This document shows, one piece after another, positions 24,709-33,549 of a stretch of DNA of 48,874 nucleotides; the first letter of the stretch is position 1, and every line of letters starts with the position of its first letter. Under the pieces are notes generated by a model. The model had not been told where the DNA came from. It saw nothing but the letters and a program-made list of their open reading frames with translations, and ran no database searches. The stretch comes from Alphaproteobacteria bacterium (GTDB lineage Bacteria > Pseudomonadota > Alphaproteobacteria > Ferrovibrionales > Ferrovibrionaceae): assembly GCA_026126165.1 (NCBI GenBank), contig JAHCJR010000017.1, forward strand, positions 1 to 48,874, read 5' to 3'. A program made the position numbers and the translations under genes.

Positions 24709-26262
24709 TCAGTCCGCCAGTTCCAGATTGACCAGGTTCATGTGATAGCCGCTCGAAACGCCCGGCTCCCAGCGCTTGACCCGCGCGCCGACGGCAAAGG
24801 GCGTGCTGCACCAGTAGAGCGGGACCGCCTCCAGCCGCTCATGCTCGAGCTTCGCGAATTGCTGCAACACCTTCTTGCGCTCCTCCGGGTCCGAGATCTG
24901 GAGCTGCTTGCGGAAGATCTCGTCATATTCCGGCACGTTGACGTTGCCCGCCGACCAGACGGACCAGGAGGCGAACCAGCCGTTGATGGTCTCGCCGCCA
25001 TCGTCGGGCAGCGAGGAAGGACCATAGACGATGCCGGGCTGCTTGCCGCCGCGCATCATCGCCATCCAGGCCCCGGTATCGAGCGGCCGGCGTTCGAGCT
25101 TGAGGCCGACCGCCTCCAGATTGCCGGCGATGGCTTCCAGCACCTGCGGCCCGTTGGGCAGGGAGCCGAACGATTCCGTGTGCAGCGAGAAGGAGACCTG
25201 ATGGCCGGGCTTGATGCCGGCCTCGGCCAGCAGCGCCTTCGCCTTCGCCGGGTCGTGCGGGATGAGCGACAGGCCTTCGAGATGCCCGAAGGTCGCCGGC
25301 GTGAAGATGCTGGTGGCGCGCTCGCACACCCCGCCCAGGATGGTGCGGCCGATCTCGTCGAGGTTCATCGCATGGGCGACGGCGAGCCGCACGCGCCGGT
25401 CCTTCGCCTCCGGGAACTCCTTGCGGCCGAAATGCATGGCCGAGGTGCCCGAGTATTTCGACGAGGCGATGCGCATCTTCGGGTTCTGCCGGATGCGCTC
25501 GAGCAGCGGGCCGGTCAGGCCGACGATGATGTCGGCCTCGCCCCGCTCCAGCATGGCAAAGCGGGTGAACGGCTCCTTGACCAGACGCACGTTGACCGTC
25601 TTCACCTTGGGCGAACCGGCCCAGTAATCCGCATTGGCCTCGAAGCGGTTCCATTCGCCGGCCTGGGATTCGACCAGCTTGAAGGGCCCGGTGCCGACCG
25701 GCTTCTGCTGGAAGCCTCTCGGGCCGACCTTCTCGTAATAGGCCTTGGGAAGGATGCCCTGCATCGCATAGCGGGCCGAGGTGAAGAAAGCGGGCCAGGG
25801 GCCCTTCAGCACCAGCCGGACATGGTCGGCCGCGACCACGTCCACGCGCTCGATCAGCTCGACGAAGGCCTGGCGGTAGGAATGGGTGTTGTCGGGCGCG
25901 AGGATGCGGTCGTAGGTGAACTTCACGTCCTCGGCCGAGAAGGGATCGCCGTTATGGAACTTCACGCCGCGGCGCAGCTTGATGTCGATCTGCTTGCCGT
26001 CGGCGCTCACGGTCCAGCTCTCGGCGAGCGCGGGAAACTTGCCCTGCGGCCCGAGATTGAGCAGACCGTCATACATCATGTCCCAGTTGGTGAAATCGGG
26101 AATGGCGACCGTCAGGGTCGGATCGAACATCTGGCGCAGCAGCGCCTGCGCGATGGTCACGGTTCCCTTCGGTTCCGCCATGGCCGGCGCGCCCGCCATC
26201 AGCACGGCGAGCGATGCAAGGCCCAGTCCCCCGGCGCCGAGGCGCCGTTTCGCATTCCTCAT
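24709..26262 (-). CDS. ABC transporter substrate-binding protein, family 5 (copy 1)
   Basis: A 517-residue periplasmic solute-binding protein of the DppA/OppA family (SBP_bac_5). The signal peptide runs from MRNAKRRLGAGGLGLASL to about AMA-EPKG. Family landmarks are GVKFHNGDPFSAEDVKFTYDRIL, the PVGTGPFKLV motif and the DPAKAKALLAEAG region. The ATG at 26262 is preceded by GGGGGAAA. It is very similar over its whole length to the next gene upstream (26355-27923), for instance KYSGTS, SIFTPATFG and YGPSSLPDDGGETIN, so the two are tandem duplicates. No permease or ATPase gene is adjacent; the binding-protein-less dpp cluster at 1115-4867 is a candidate partner. Confidence 0.93.
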   Translation of the reverse strand: MRNAKRRLGAGGLGLASLAVLMAGAPAMAEPKGTVTIAQALLRQMFDPTLTVAIPDFTNWDMMYDGLLNLGPQGKFPALAESWTVSADGKQIDIKLRRGVKFHNGDPFSAEDVKFTYDRILAPDNTHSYRQAFVELIERVDVVAADHVRLVLKGPWPAFFTSARYAMQGILPKAYYEKVGPRGFQQKPVGTGPFKLVESQAGEWNRFEANADYWAGSPKVKTVNVRLVKEPFTRFAMLERGEADIIVGLTGPLLERIRQNPKMRIASSKYSGTSAMHFGRKEFPEAKDRRVRLAVAHAMNLDEIGRTILGGVCERATSIFTPATFGHLEGLSLIPHDPAKAKALLAEAGIKPGHQVSFSLHTESFGSLPNGPQVLEAIAGNLEAVGLKLERRPLDTGAWMAMMRGGKQPGIVYGPSSLPDDGGETINGWFASWSVWSAGNVNVPEYDEIFRKQLQISDPEERKKVLQQFAKLEHERLEAVPLYWCSTPFAVGARVKRWEPGVSSGYHMNLVNLELAD

Positions 26263-26315
26263 GATTTCCCCCGTTTCGATTGGTTTCATCCGTCACCCAC
26301 CCTGCCGCCCGGACC

Positions 26316-26335
26316 CCGGCCGCGCGCGCGGCCGG
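26316..26335. repeat. 20-base perfect palindrome between the tandem binding-protein genes
   Basis: CCGGCCGCGCGCGCGGCCGG is its own reverse complement. It lies in the 92-base gap between the stop of the upstream binding-protein gene and the start of the downstream one. In RNA it would form a very stable hairpin. No T-run follows on the minus strand, so it more likely tunes mRNA processing or stability than terminates. Confidence 0.7.
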
Positions 26336-26354
26336 AGCCCGGAGGCAGAGCCGG

Positions 26355-27923
26355 TCAGTTGGCCAGCACCAGGGTGTTCAGCTTCATGTGATAGCCCGAG
26401 CCCAGCCCGAGCTTCCATTCCTTGATCCGCGGCCCGACCGCGAAGGGCGTGTCGCACCAGAAGAGCGGCAGGCCCTCGCGCCGCTCGTGCTCGAGACGGG
26501 CGAAGTCATGCAGGATCTTCTCGCGCGCCTTCAGGTCGGAGACCTGGAGCTGGGCGCGGAACATCTCGTCATACTGCGGCACGTTGATGTTGCCCGAGGA
26601 CCAGACCGAGTTCGGGCGGAACCAGCTGTTGATCGTCTCGCCGCCATCGTCGGGCAGCGAGGAGGGCCCGTAGAAGACGCTGGGCTGCTTGGCGCCGCGC
26701 ATCATGGCGAGCCAGGCGCCGGTCTCGAGCGGCTCGCGCGTCACCTTGAAGCCGACCGCCTCCAGATTGCCGGCGAAGACCTCGAGCACCAGCGGGGCGT
26801 TCGGCAGCGAGGAAAATGACTGGGTATGGATCGAGAAGGAAATCTCGTGGCCCGGCTTGATGCCGGCTTCCGCCAGCAGCGCCTTCGCCTTCGCCGGATC
26901 GTGCTTGATCGGCTCGAGCCCCTCGAGATAGCCAAAAGTGGCCGGGGTGAAGATGCTGGTCCCCATCTCGCAGACGCCGTTGAGGATGGTGGAGGCCACC
27001 TGCTCGCGGTTGAGCGCATGCGCCACCGCCATCCGCACCCGCCGGTCGGCCGATTCAGGAAACTTCGTCTTGTTGAAGTACATGCCCGAAGTGCCGCTGT
27101 ACTTGGCCGAAACGATGCGGATCTTCGGGTTGGTGCGGATGCGTTCGAGCAGCGGCCCGGTCAGGTCCATGACGATATCGACCTCGCCGCGCTCGAGCAT
27201 GGCATAGCGGCCGAAGGGCTCCTGCACCAGCCGCTCGGTGATGCGCTGCACGTTCGAGACCTTGCCCCAGTATTCGGTGTGGGCGTCGTAACGGGTCAGT
27301 TCGCCGGTGCGCACCTCCGCCACCTTGAACGGCCCGGTGCCGACCGGTTTCTCCTGGAAGCCCTTGGCGCCGACGCTCTCGAAATACTTCTTCGGCAGGA
27401 TGCCCTGCATGGCATAGCGCGAGGAGGTGAAGAAGGCAGGCCAGGCCTTCTTGAGATGGAAGCGCACGTGATGGGGACCGATCACCTCGACCCGGTCCAG
27501 CGATTCGACCGTGGCGCCACGATAGGAATGGGTGTTGTCGGGCAGCAGGATGCGCTCGAAGGTGAACTTCACGTCCTCGGCCGAGAACGGATCGCCGTTA
27601 TGGAACTTCACGCCCTCGCGCAGGCGGAAGTCGAGCTGCTTGCCGTCGGCGCTCACCTCCCAGCTCAGCGCCAGCGCCGGCTTCTTGCCGTCGGGCTCCA
27701 GGTTGAGCAGGCCATCGAAGACCTTGTCGTAGACCAGATAGTCGGTCGCCGCCACCTGGTTGGTCGGATCGTACTGCTGGCGGATCACCGGCTGGGCGAT
27801 GGTGACCTCGCCCCTGGGCGCCGCCGCCACCGGCAAGGCGGTGAACATCGCCAGGCCGGCACAGGCAAGCAGGCCCAATCCGGCCGGACCCGGACGCCCG
27901 GAACTCTCTACGCGTCTTGGCAT
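26355..27923 (-). CDS. ABC transporter substrate-binding protein, family 5 (copy 2)
   Basis: A 522-residue periplasmic binding protein of the DppA/OppA family and paralogue of the 24709-26262 product. The start at 27923 (MPRRVESSGRPGPAGLG) is preceded by GGGAGGAG and gives a normal signal peptide ending near ALPVAAA. The landmarks GVKFHNGDPFSAEDVKFTFERIL, EKPVGTGPFKV and HDPAKAKALLAEAG are shared with the paralogue. It is the first gene of the leftward pair and is divergent from the acyl-CoA dehydrogenase operon. The ligand is unknown; duplication suggests two related ligands or different affinities. Confidence 0.93.
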   Translation of the reverse strand: MPRRVESSGRPGPAGLGLLACAGLAMFTALPVAAAPRGEVTIAQPVIRQQYDPTNQVAATDYLVYDKVFDGLLNLEPDGKKPALALSWEVSADGKQLDFRLREGVKFHNGDPFSAEDVKFTFERILLPDNTHSYRGATVESLDRVEVIGPHHVRFHLKKAWPAFFTSSRYAMQGILPKKYFESVGAKGFQEKPVGTGPFKVAEVRTGELTRYDAHTEYWGKVSNVQRITERLVQEPFGRYAMLERGEVDIVMDLTGPLLERIRTNPKIRIVSAKYSGTSGMYFNKTKFPESADRRVRMAVAHALNREQVASTILNGVCEMGTSIFTPATFGYLEGLEPIKHDPAKAKALLAEAGIKPGHEISFSIHTQSFSSLPNAPLVLEVFAGNLEAVGFKVTREPLETGAWLAMMRGAKQPSVFYGPSSLPDDGGETINSWFRPNSVWSSGNINVPQYDEMFRAQLQVSDLKAREKILHDFARLEHERREGLPLFWCDTPFAVGPRIKEWKLGLGSGYHMKLNTLVLAN

Positions 27924-28054
27924 GTCTCCTCCCCCGATATTTCGTCGCCCTGCCGGGTCGTTCGCACCGGCCGGTAGCAATGGCGACCGATTGTCTGGAC
28001 AGGCTTGCCCATGCATGCGCACAAGTCAACGAAATTGGAGCCATAAGCGCGCGA

Positions 28055-28073
28055 TACAATCCAGCCGGATTGT
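28055..28073 (+). promoter_or_regulatory. Inverted repeat overlapping a possible -10 element of the acyl-CoA operon
   Basis: ACAATCC-AGCC-GGATTGT (28056-28073) is a perfect 7-base-arm inverted repeat in the 189-base divergent region. It overlaps a -10-like TACAAT (28055-28060) about 55 bases before the dehydrogenase ATG. No good -35 is seen at standard spacing (AATTGG is 16 bases upstream). An 18-base dyad in front of a fatty-acid-type operon would suit a TetR- or GntR-family regulator. Confidence 0.4.
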
Positions 28074-28112
28074 GCCATCATCCGGCGCCACGAAGGCACG
28101 AGGAGGAGCGGC

Positions 28113-29267
28113 ATGGCTTTGGACGACATCACTTTTCGGCAATTGCTGGACAGCGTCGAGCGTTTCGTGCGCGAGCGTCTCATGCCGATCGAGGCGGAAG
28201 TGGATGCCACCGACGAGGTGCCGGAGAAGGTTCTCGACGAGATGCGCGCGCTTGGCCTGTTCGGCCTGACCATCCCCCCGGAATATGGCGGTCTCGGCCT
28301 GAATTCCGAGGAAGAGGTGCAGATCTGGTTCGCCCTCACCTATGCGGCGCCCGCCTTCCGCTCCATCGTCTCGTCGAACAACGGCATCGGCAGCCAGGGC
28401 ATCGTCATCGACGGCACGCCGGCCCAGAAGGAGCGCTACCTCGCCCGCATGGCGCGGGGCGAGCTGATCGGCAGCTTCTGCCTGACCGAGCCCGAAGCGG
28501 GGTCGGATGCCGCCTCGCTGCGCACCACGGCGATCCGCGACGGCGACAGCTACGTCATCAACGGCACCAAGCGCTTCATCTCGAACGCGCCGCGCGCCGG
28601 CGTGCTGACCGTCATGGCGCGGACCGATCCGGGCAACAAGGGTGCGGGCGGCGTCTCCGCCTTCATCGTCGATGCCAGGACGCCGGGCATCCGCCTCGGC
28701 CCCTCCTACAAGAAGATGGGCCAGCGCGGCGCCAAAGCCTGCGATGTCTATTTCGAGGATTGCCGCGTGCCCGCCGAAACGCTGATCGGCGGCGTCGAAG
28801 GCCAGGGCTTCAAGACGGCGATGAAGGTGCTCGATCGCGGCCGCCTCGGCATGGCCTCGGGCTGCATCGGCGTGGCGCGGCGACTGATCCGCGAAATGGT
28901 GAGCTATGCAACGCAGCGCCGCCAGTTCGGCCAGCCGATCGCCGATTTCCAGCTCATCCAGGCGATGATCGCCGATTCCGAGACCGAGATGCATGCCGCC
29001 CGCGCCATGATCATGGAGGCGGCGCGCCTGCGCGACCGGGGCCAGCGCATCACCAAGCTCGCCTCGATGTGCAAATACTTTGCTTCCGAGATGGTCGGAA
29101 GGGTCGCGGATCGCGCGGTGCAGGTCCATGGCGGCGCCGGCTACATCGCCGACCAGCCGGTGGAGCGTCTCTATCGCGATGCCCGCGTCTTCCGCCTCTA
29201 TGAAGGCACCTCGCAGATCCAGCAGCTCCTCATCGCCCGCGAGACGATCCGCGAACTCATGCACTGA
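28113..29267 (+). CDS. Acyl-CoA dehydrogenase
   Basis: A 384-residue flavoenzyme that introduces the alpha-beta double bond of an acyl-CoA, passing electrons to ETF. The FAD-binding signature FCLTEPEAGSDAAS and the C-terminal signature with VHGGAGYI and the catalytic Glu in LYEGTSQIQ are intact. GAGGAGGAGC precedes the ATG. It starts an operon with an enoyl-CoA hydratase and an SDR, i.e. successive steps of a beta-oxidation-like route. Chain length and branching of the substrate are not evident. The divergent neighbour is a peptide-binding protein gene. Confidence 0.94.
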   Translation: MALDDITFRQLLDSVERFVRERLMPIEAEVDATDEVPEKVLDEMRALGLFGLTIPPEYGGLGLNSEEEVQIWFALTYAAPAFRSIVSSNNGIGSQGIVIDGTPAQKERYLARMARGELIGSFCLTEPEAGSDAASLRTTAIRDGDSYVINGTKRFISNAPRAGVLTVMARTDPGNKGAGGVSAFIVDARTPGIRLGPSYKKMGQRGAKACDVYFEDCRVPAETLIGGVEGQGFKTAMKVLDRGRLGMASGCIGVARRLIREMVSYATQRRQFGQPIADFQLIQAMIADSETEMHAARAMIMEAARLRDRGQRITKLASMCKYFASEMVGRVADRAVQVHGGAGYIADQPVERLYRDARVFRLYEGTSQIQQLLIARETIRELMH

Positions 29268-29285
29268 CGGCGGAGGCCGGCGCTC

Positions 29286-30059
29286 ATGTCCATCGATTTC
29301 GAGCTGAACGACGGCATCGCGCTCGTCACCATCAACCGGCCCGAGCGCATGAACGCGCTCGATGCCGCGCATTACCAGGCCCTTTCGCAGGTCTGGACGC
29401 GGGTGCGCGACGACGATGCGATCCGTGTCGCCATCGTCACCGGCGCCGGCGAAAAGTCCTTCTGCGCCGGCGCCGACATCAAGTCCTGGGTCGGCCGGGA
29501 CAAGCCATTGCGCGAACTGTGGCTGACCCAGCAGGACCAGCTTCTCAATCGCGGTCTCGAAGTCTGGAAGCCGGTCATCGCCGCGGTGAACGGCCATTGC
29601 CTGGGCGGCGGGATGACCCTGCTCATGGCGACCGACATTCGCATCGCCGTGCCGGCGGCGCGCTTCAGCCTGGCGGAAGTGAAACGGGGCATCATCGCCG
29701 GCAATGGCGGCACGCAGCGCATCCTGCGCCAGCTTCCCTATTGCCTCGGCATGGAGATGCTGCTGACCGGCGATGCAATCGACGCCGAAACGGCGCTGCG
29801 TTTCGGCCTCGTCAACCGCGTCGTGCCGGCGGAGAAGCTTCTCGATGCTGCCCGCGAGTTCGCCGGCCGGATCGCCGCCAATGCGCCGCTCGCCGTGCAG
29901 GCAGCCAAGGAACTCGCCATCCGCGCGCTCGATCTTCCGCTCGCGGCCGGCTTGCGGCTCGAGCAGGTGGTCGGCCACGTGCTGCACGCCTCCGCCGACA
30001 CGAAGGAGGGGCGGCGCGCCTTCGCGGAACGCCGGAAACCGGCCTTCAAGGGCGAGTAA
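29286..30059 (+). CDS. Enoyl-CoA hydratase/isomerase family protein
   Basis: A 257-residue crotonase-fold enzyme, expected to hydrate the enoyl-CoA made by the preceding dehydrogenase. Oxyanion-hole region SFCAGADIKSW and second block GHCLGGGMTLLMATDIRIA are typical. Both catalytic glutamates appear to be present, one in LAEVKRGIIAGNGGTQR and one in GMEMLLTGD, which favours hydratase activity over mere isomerase activity. It lies 18 bases after the dehydrogenase stop with its own GGAGG-like site. The last residues are unremarkable and length is standard. Confidence 0.93.
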   Translation: MSIDFELNDGIALVTINRPERMNALDAAHYQALSQVWTRVRDDDAIRVAIVTGAGEKSFCAGADIKSWVGRDKPLRELWLTQQDQLLNRGLEVWKPVIAAVNGHCLGGGMTLLMATDIRIAVPAARFSLAEVKRGIIAGNGGTQRILRQLPYCLGMEMLLTGDAIDAETALRFGLVNRVVPAEKLLDAAREFAGRIAANAPLAVQAAKELAIRALDLPLAAGLRLEQVVGHVLHASADTKEGRRAFAERRKPAFKGE

Positions 30060-30081
30060 GGCCAAGGAAAGGCAGTTGCGC

Positions 30082-30867
30082 ATGCGGACAGGTCACGTTC
30101 ATCCGCTTTTCGATCTCGACGGCCGGGTCGCCATCGTCACCGGCGCCAGCCAGGGCATCGGCCGCGCCATCGCCCGCAACCTGGCGCTGGCCGGCGCGCG
30201 CGTCGTGGTCTCGAGCCGCACATTGGCGGACTGCGAGGAGGTATGCGGCGAGATCGGCGCGGCCGGCGGCGAGGCGCTTGCCATCGCCTGCGACGTGACC
30301 GACAAGGCGGCGCTGGGCGCGCTGGTGGCCGGCACGATCGCGCGGTGGGGCAGGGTGGACATCGCCGTCTGCAACGCGGCGATCACGCCGGCCGGCCTGC
30401 CCCTCAGCCAGCTTCCGGACGAAATCTACCACCGGACCATGGATACCAACGTCCTCTCCGTCATCTGGCTCGCCACCATGGCGCACGCCGACATGAAGAA
30501 GCGGCAGGACGGCGCCATCATCGTTCTGTCCAGCATTTCCGGCATGCGGGCCGGGCCGATCTCCGGCGCCTATGGCGTATCGAAGGCGGCGGTTTCGCAG
30601 GCGGCGCGCAATCTCGCCGCGGAGTTCGCCGCCGACAATGTGCGCGTCAACATCATCGCGCCGGGACTGGTCCGCACGCGCCTTTCCAGCCGGCAATGGC
30701 AGGACCCGGAGAAGCTGGCCGCGGTGCGCGCGCGCTATCCGTTGGGGCGCATCGGCGAGCCCGGGGACATCGCCGGCGCTGCCGTCTTCCTCGCCGCGCC
30801 GGCCGCCACCTTCATCACCGGCCAGACCATCGTCGTCGATGGCGGCGTCACCGCCTGCGGGCGCTAG
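30082..30867 (+). CDS. SDR family oxidoreductase
   Basis: A 261-residue short-chain dehydrogenase with the classical layout: TGASQGIGRA cofactor motif, CNAAI, the catalytic Ser in SSISG, the Tyr and Lys in YGVSKAA, and the PG motif in IIAPGLVRT. In this operon it may oxidise the 3-hydroxyacyl-CoA made by the hydratase, a step also done by SDR-type enzymes, but other alcohol substrates are possible. The ATG at 30082 follows the hydratase stop by 22 bases. Its stop codon is one base away from the stop of the convergent ligase gene. Confidence 0.93.
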   Translation: MRTGHVHPLFDLDGRVAIVTGASQGIGRAIARNLALAGARVVVSSRTLADCEEVCGEIGAAGGEALAIACDVTDKAALGALVAGTIARWGRVDIAVCNAAITPAGLPLSQLPDEIYHRTMDTNVLSVIWLATMAHADMKKRQDGAIIVLSSISGMRAGPISGAYGVSKAAVSQAARNLAAEFAADNVRVNIIAPGLVRTRLSSRQWQDPEKLAAVRARYPLGRIGEPGDIAGAAVFLAAPAATFITGQTIVVDGGVTACGR

Positions 30868-30868
30868 A

Positions 30869-32521
30869 CTAGGGCGCGCGCTCGTCGAGCAGCGCGGACG
30901 CCATTTCCTTCAGGCGGTTCTTGCGGATCTTGTGCGTGCCGGTCAGCGGCCACTCGTTCACGAACAGGACGTGACGCGGCACCTTGTAGGAGGCGATGGC
31001 GCGCCGGCACCAGTCGATCAGCTCGGCCTCGGCGAGTGCCATGCCGGGGCGGCGCTCGATGAAGGCGCAGGGCACTTCCCCCAGCCGTGCGTCCGGCAGG
31101 CCGATCACCGCCGCCTGCGCCACCGCCGGGTGCGTGAGCAGGAACTCCTCGATCTCCGAGGTGGCGACGTTGAAGCCGCCGGGCTTGATCACGTCCTTGA
31201 GCCGTCCCATGAAGACGAGTTCGCCAAATCCGTTGAAGCAGCCGAGATCGCCGGTATGCAGCCAGCCTTCCCCGTCGATCATGGCCGCGGTGTCTTCCGG
31301 CTTGTCGTAGTAGCCGGCCATCACGGTGTAGCCGCCGACGCAGATCTCTCCCGCCTCGCCCTGCGCCAGCGCGCGGCCGCTCGCGGGATCGACGATCCTG
31401 ACGCGAATGTCCGGCAGGGGCCGGCCCGCGGACCGGCGCCGCTCCGCGAAGCTTGCGCGGCCGTCGCCGCGGCAGACGGCGTTCGAGGTCTCGCTCATGC
31501 CGTAGGTGTGAACCATCTCGCCGAGACCGATCTCCTGGCAGAGAAAGTCGAAGGATGCTTGCGAGAGCGGTCCGCCCGAGCCGGTGCGCAGGCTGGAAAG
31601 GTCGAACTCCGACCGGCGCGGGAAGCGCTGCAGGTCATAGACCAGCGGGTCGGCGAAGAATGCCATGCTCGCCCGCTCGCGCTCGACCAGCCGGCAGAAT
31701 TCCTCGGCGCTGAAGCGTTCCATCAGCACGAGCTTGGCGCCATGAACGAGACAGCCAACGTGATTGGCGACGCCGGACGCGCTGAAAGAGGGCACAGAAA
31801 GAAGGTAGGCGTCGGCCTCCGTCACCTGCACGCGCCGGCCGGAATTGAAGTTGTTCTGCAACAGCGGCCCATGCCGGACCATGGCACCTTTCGGCAGGGA
31901 CGTGGTGCCCGAGGTATAGACGATCTGCGCGACATCCTCCGGCCGGACTGCCGCACGCAGGCCGGCCAGCGCGGCGGGATCGCCGGCCAGCCGCGCCCGG
32001 CCTTGGCCTTCGATGGCCGCGAAATCGAACAATGCGGGGCCGGCATCCGGTCCTCGCGCGATGGCGGCGCGCAGACGCGGCAGTTCCGGCGTTTGCCAGG
32101 CGCCGGCCGGCTGCGCGGGGAAGCCGGGAGCAATGGTCTCCAGCACGTCGAGATAGGAGAATTCACCGAAGCGCTGGTCCATGACCAGGAGGCAGGCGTT
32201 GGACTGGCGCAGGATATAGGCGAGATCGCTGCCGCGCAGGCGGGTGTTCACGGGGACGAGGATCGCGCCGATATAGGGCACGGCCCAGCGCGCCACGACC
32301 CATTCGATGCAGTCGGACATCCACAGCGCCACATGGTCGCCCTTGCCGATGCCAAGGCCGGCGAGGCCCATGGCGAAATCCCGCACGCGCCCCGCAAGAG
32401 CGGCAAACGTGAGTCGCTGTTCCTGAAAGACCACCGCCTCGCGTGCGCCATGGCGCGCCGCCGCCTCTTCGACGGCATCGGCGAAAGTCCGCCCAAGCCA
32501 GATCCGCTCGCCGCCTTCCAT
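30869..32521 (-). CDS. Acyl-CoA ligase (AMP-dependent synthetase)
   Basis: A 550-residue member of the ANL adenylate-forming superfamily that activates a carboxylic acid with ATP and joins it to CoA. Core motifs are IVYTSGTTSLPKGAMV (P-loop), TYGMSETSN (A5-like), GWLHTGDLGCFN (A7) and MGRLKDVIKPGGFNV (A8), and the A10 lysine lies in GTHKIRKNRL. Length is typical of medium- and long-chain or aromatic acid ligases. The ATG at 32521 follows GGTGG; a GTG nine bases upstream is an alternative. It converges on the acyl-CoA operon and would logically feed it with the CoA ester, but it is transcribed separately. Confidence 0.92.
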   Translation of the reverse strand: MEGGERIWLGRTFADAVEEAAARHGAREAVVFQEQRLTFAALAGRVRDFAMGLAGLGIGKGDHVALWMSDCIEWVVARWAVPYIGAILVPVNTRLRGSDLAYILRQSNACLLVMDQRFGEFSYLDVLETIAPGFPAQPAGAWQTPELPRLRAAIARGPDAGPALFDFAAIEGQGRARLAGDPAALAGLRAAVRPEDVAQIVYTSGTTSLPKGAMVRHGPLLQNNFNSGRRVQVTEADAYLLSVPSFSASGVANHVGCLVHGAKLVLMERFSAEEFCRLVERERASMAFFADPLVYDLQRFPRRSEFDLSSLRTGSGGPLSQASFDFLCQEIGLGEMVHTYGMSETSNAVCRGDGRASFAERRRSAGRPLPDIRVRIVDPASGRALAQGEAGEICVGGYTVMAGYYDKPEDTAAMIDGEGWLHTGDLGCFNGFGELVFMGRLKDVIKPGGFNVATSEIEEFLLTHPAVAQAAVIGLPDARLGEVPCAFIERRPGMALAEAELIDWCRRAIASYKVPRHVLFVNEWPLTGTHKIRKNRLKEMASALLDERAP

Positions 32522-32595
32522 CTCGACCACCCCCGCGCCGCGAAGGGGCGATCCTAGAGCATCGGAGCGGCCTGTTGCACGGCCGATGAAGCCGG

Positions 32596-33504
32596 TCAGA
32601 AAGTGATCACGGCGTCGAAATAGACGCGCCAGTTGAGGATGTCCTCGCGTTCGGTGACCGGAAATTCGTAGCCGGCGCCGATCTGGAAATGCCGGTTGAA
32701 GCGGTAACGCGCGCCGACCGCCATGGTCGCCACGGTGCCGGATTCGGTGCTGCCGAAATTCACCAGATCGACGCCCTCGAAATTGGCGACCGTGCGCTTG
32801 CCCTTGCTGATGGTGGTGAAGCCGTTGAACTCCACCAGGGGAAAGAAGTTCGGCAGCAGCTCGTAGCTCGCATGCGCCGAGTAATGCAGCATGGAACTGT
32901 CATGGTCGCCATCGATGGCGAGATTGGTGCCGACCGAGCCTTGCAGGCCGAGCTTGCCGAAGGCCTTGGCACCGGTGACGAAAAGATCGAGAAACCCGTC
33001 GCCATCGCCCTGCAGCCTGATCAGGCCCGCCTTCAGGTTGCCGCTCGGCGGTTCGTACTCCGCGCCCAGCGTGACGATCAGGTCCTGCGCCGGATCCGAG
33101 ATCACCGCATACTTGAACCCGAAGGAGATGTTGGCGAAGCCGCTGTCGTCGGGCAGCAGCTTCTTGAAGCGGATCTTGCCATAGCCGTCTTTCGAGGCGA
33201 TGAAGCCAAGCCGGTCGGTCAGCGCGATGCGCAGTTCCGCCGCCCCGAGATCGATGCTGCCGCCGCGCGTCAGGAAGTCGTTGGGAATGTCCTGATGCAG
33301 ATAGATCGGGCGCAATTCGGTGGTGATATAGGGTGTCTCGTTGAAGAGCGGATTGGAGAGCGCTGGGACGTAGCGCTTGTGTCCGCCCTTCTCGCCCAGC
33401 GAGCCGCGAAAGTCGAAAAACCCGTCCGCCCTGGCCGGTGCCGCGAGCGAAAGCCCCACCGTCAGCAGTCCCGCGCAGAGACCGCGCAATCCGCAAAAGC
33501 CCAT
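32596..33504 (-). CDS. Outer-membrane beta-barrel protein
   Basis: A 302-residue exported protein. It has a signal peptide (MGFCGLRGLCAGLLTVGLSL to about ARA-DGFF), then alternating hydrophobic/polar strands such as LGFIASKDGYGKIRF, ISFGFKYAVIS, MAVGARYRFN and HFQIGAGYEF, and ends in Phe (DAVITF), the usual signature for insertion by BamA. The layout resembles the MetA-pathway/phenol-degradation outer-membrane family, but the match is general. It might be a channel for hydrophobic substrates handled by the neighbouring acyl-CoA genes; that is positional inference. Confidence 0.75.
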   Translation of the reverse strand: MGFCGLRGLCAGLLTVGLSLAAPARADGFFDFRGSLGEKGGHKRYVPALSNPLFNETPYITTELRPIYLHQDIPNDFLTRGGSIDLGAAELRIALTDRLGFIASKDGYGKIRFKKLLPDDSGFANISFGFKYAVISDPAQDLIVTLGAEYEPPSGNLKAGLIRLQGDGDGFLDLFVTGAKAFGKLGLQGSVGTNLAIDGDHDSSMLHYSAHASYELLPNFFPLVEFNGFTTISKGKRTVANFEGVDLVNFGSTESGTVATMAVGARYRFNRHFQIGAGYEFPVTEREDILNWRVYFDAVITF

Positions 33505-33549
33505 CCCCCTCCCCCTCGATCAGGCTTGCCGCGAAAGGCGGCGCCGGCC

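Noticed and set aside
28026-30083. A 685-codon open frame on the minus strand
   Set aside because: It mirrors the acyl-CoA dehydrogenase and hydratase genes, whose catalytic motifs are intact on the plus strand.
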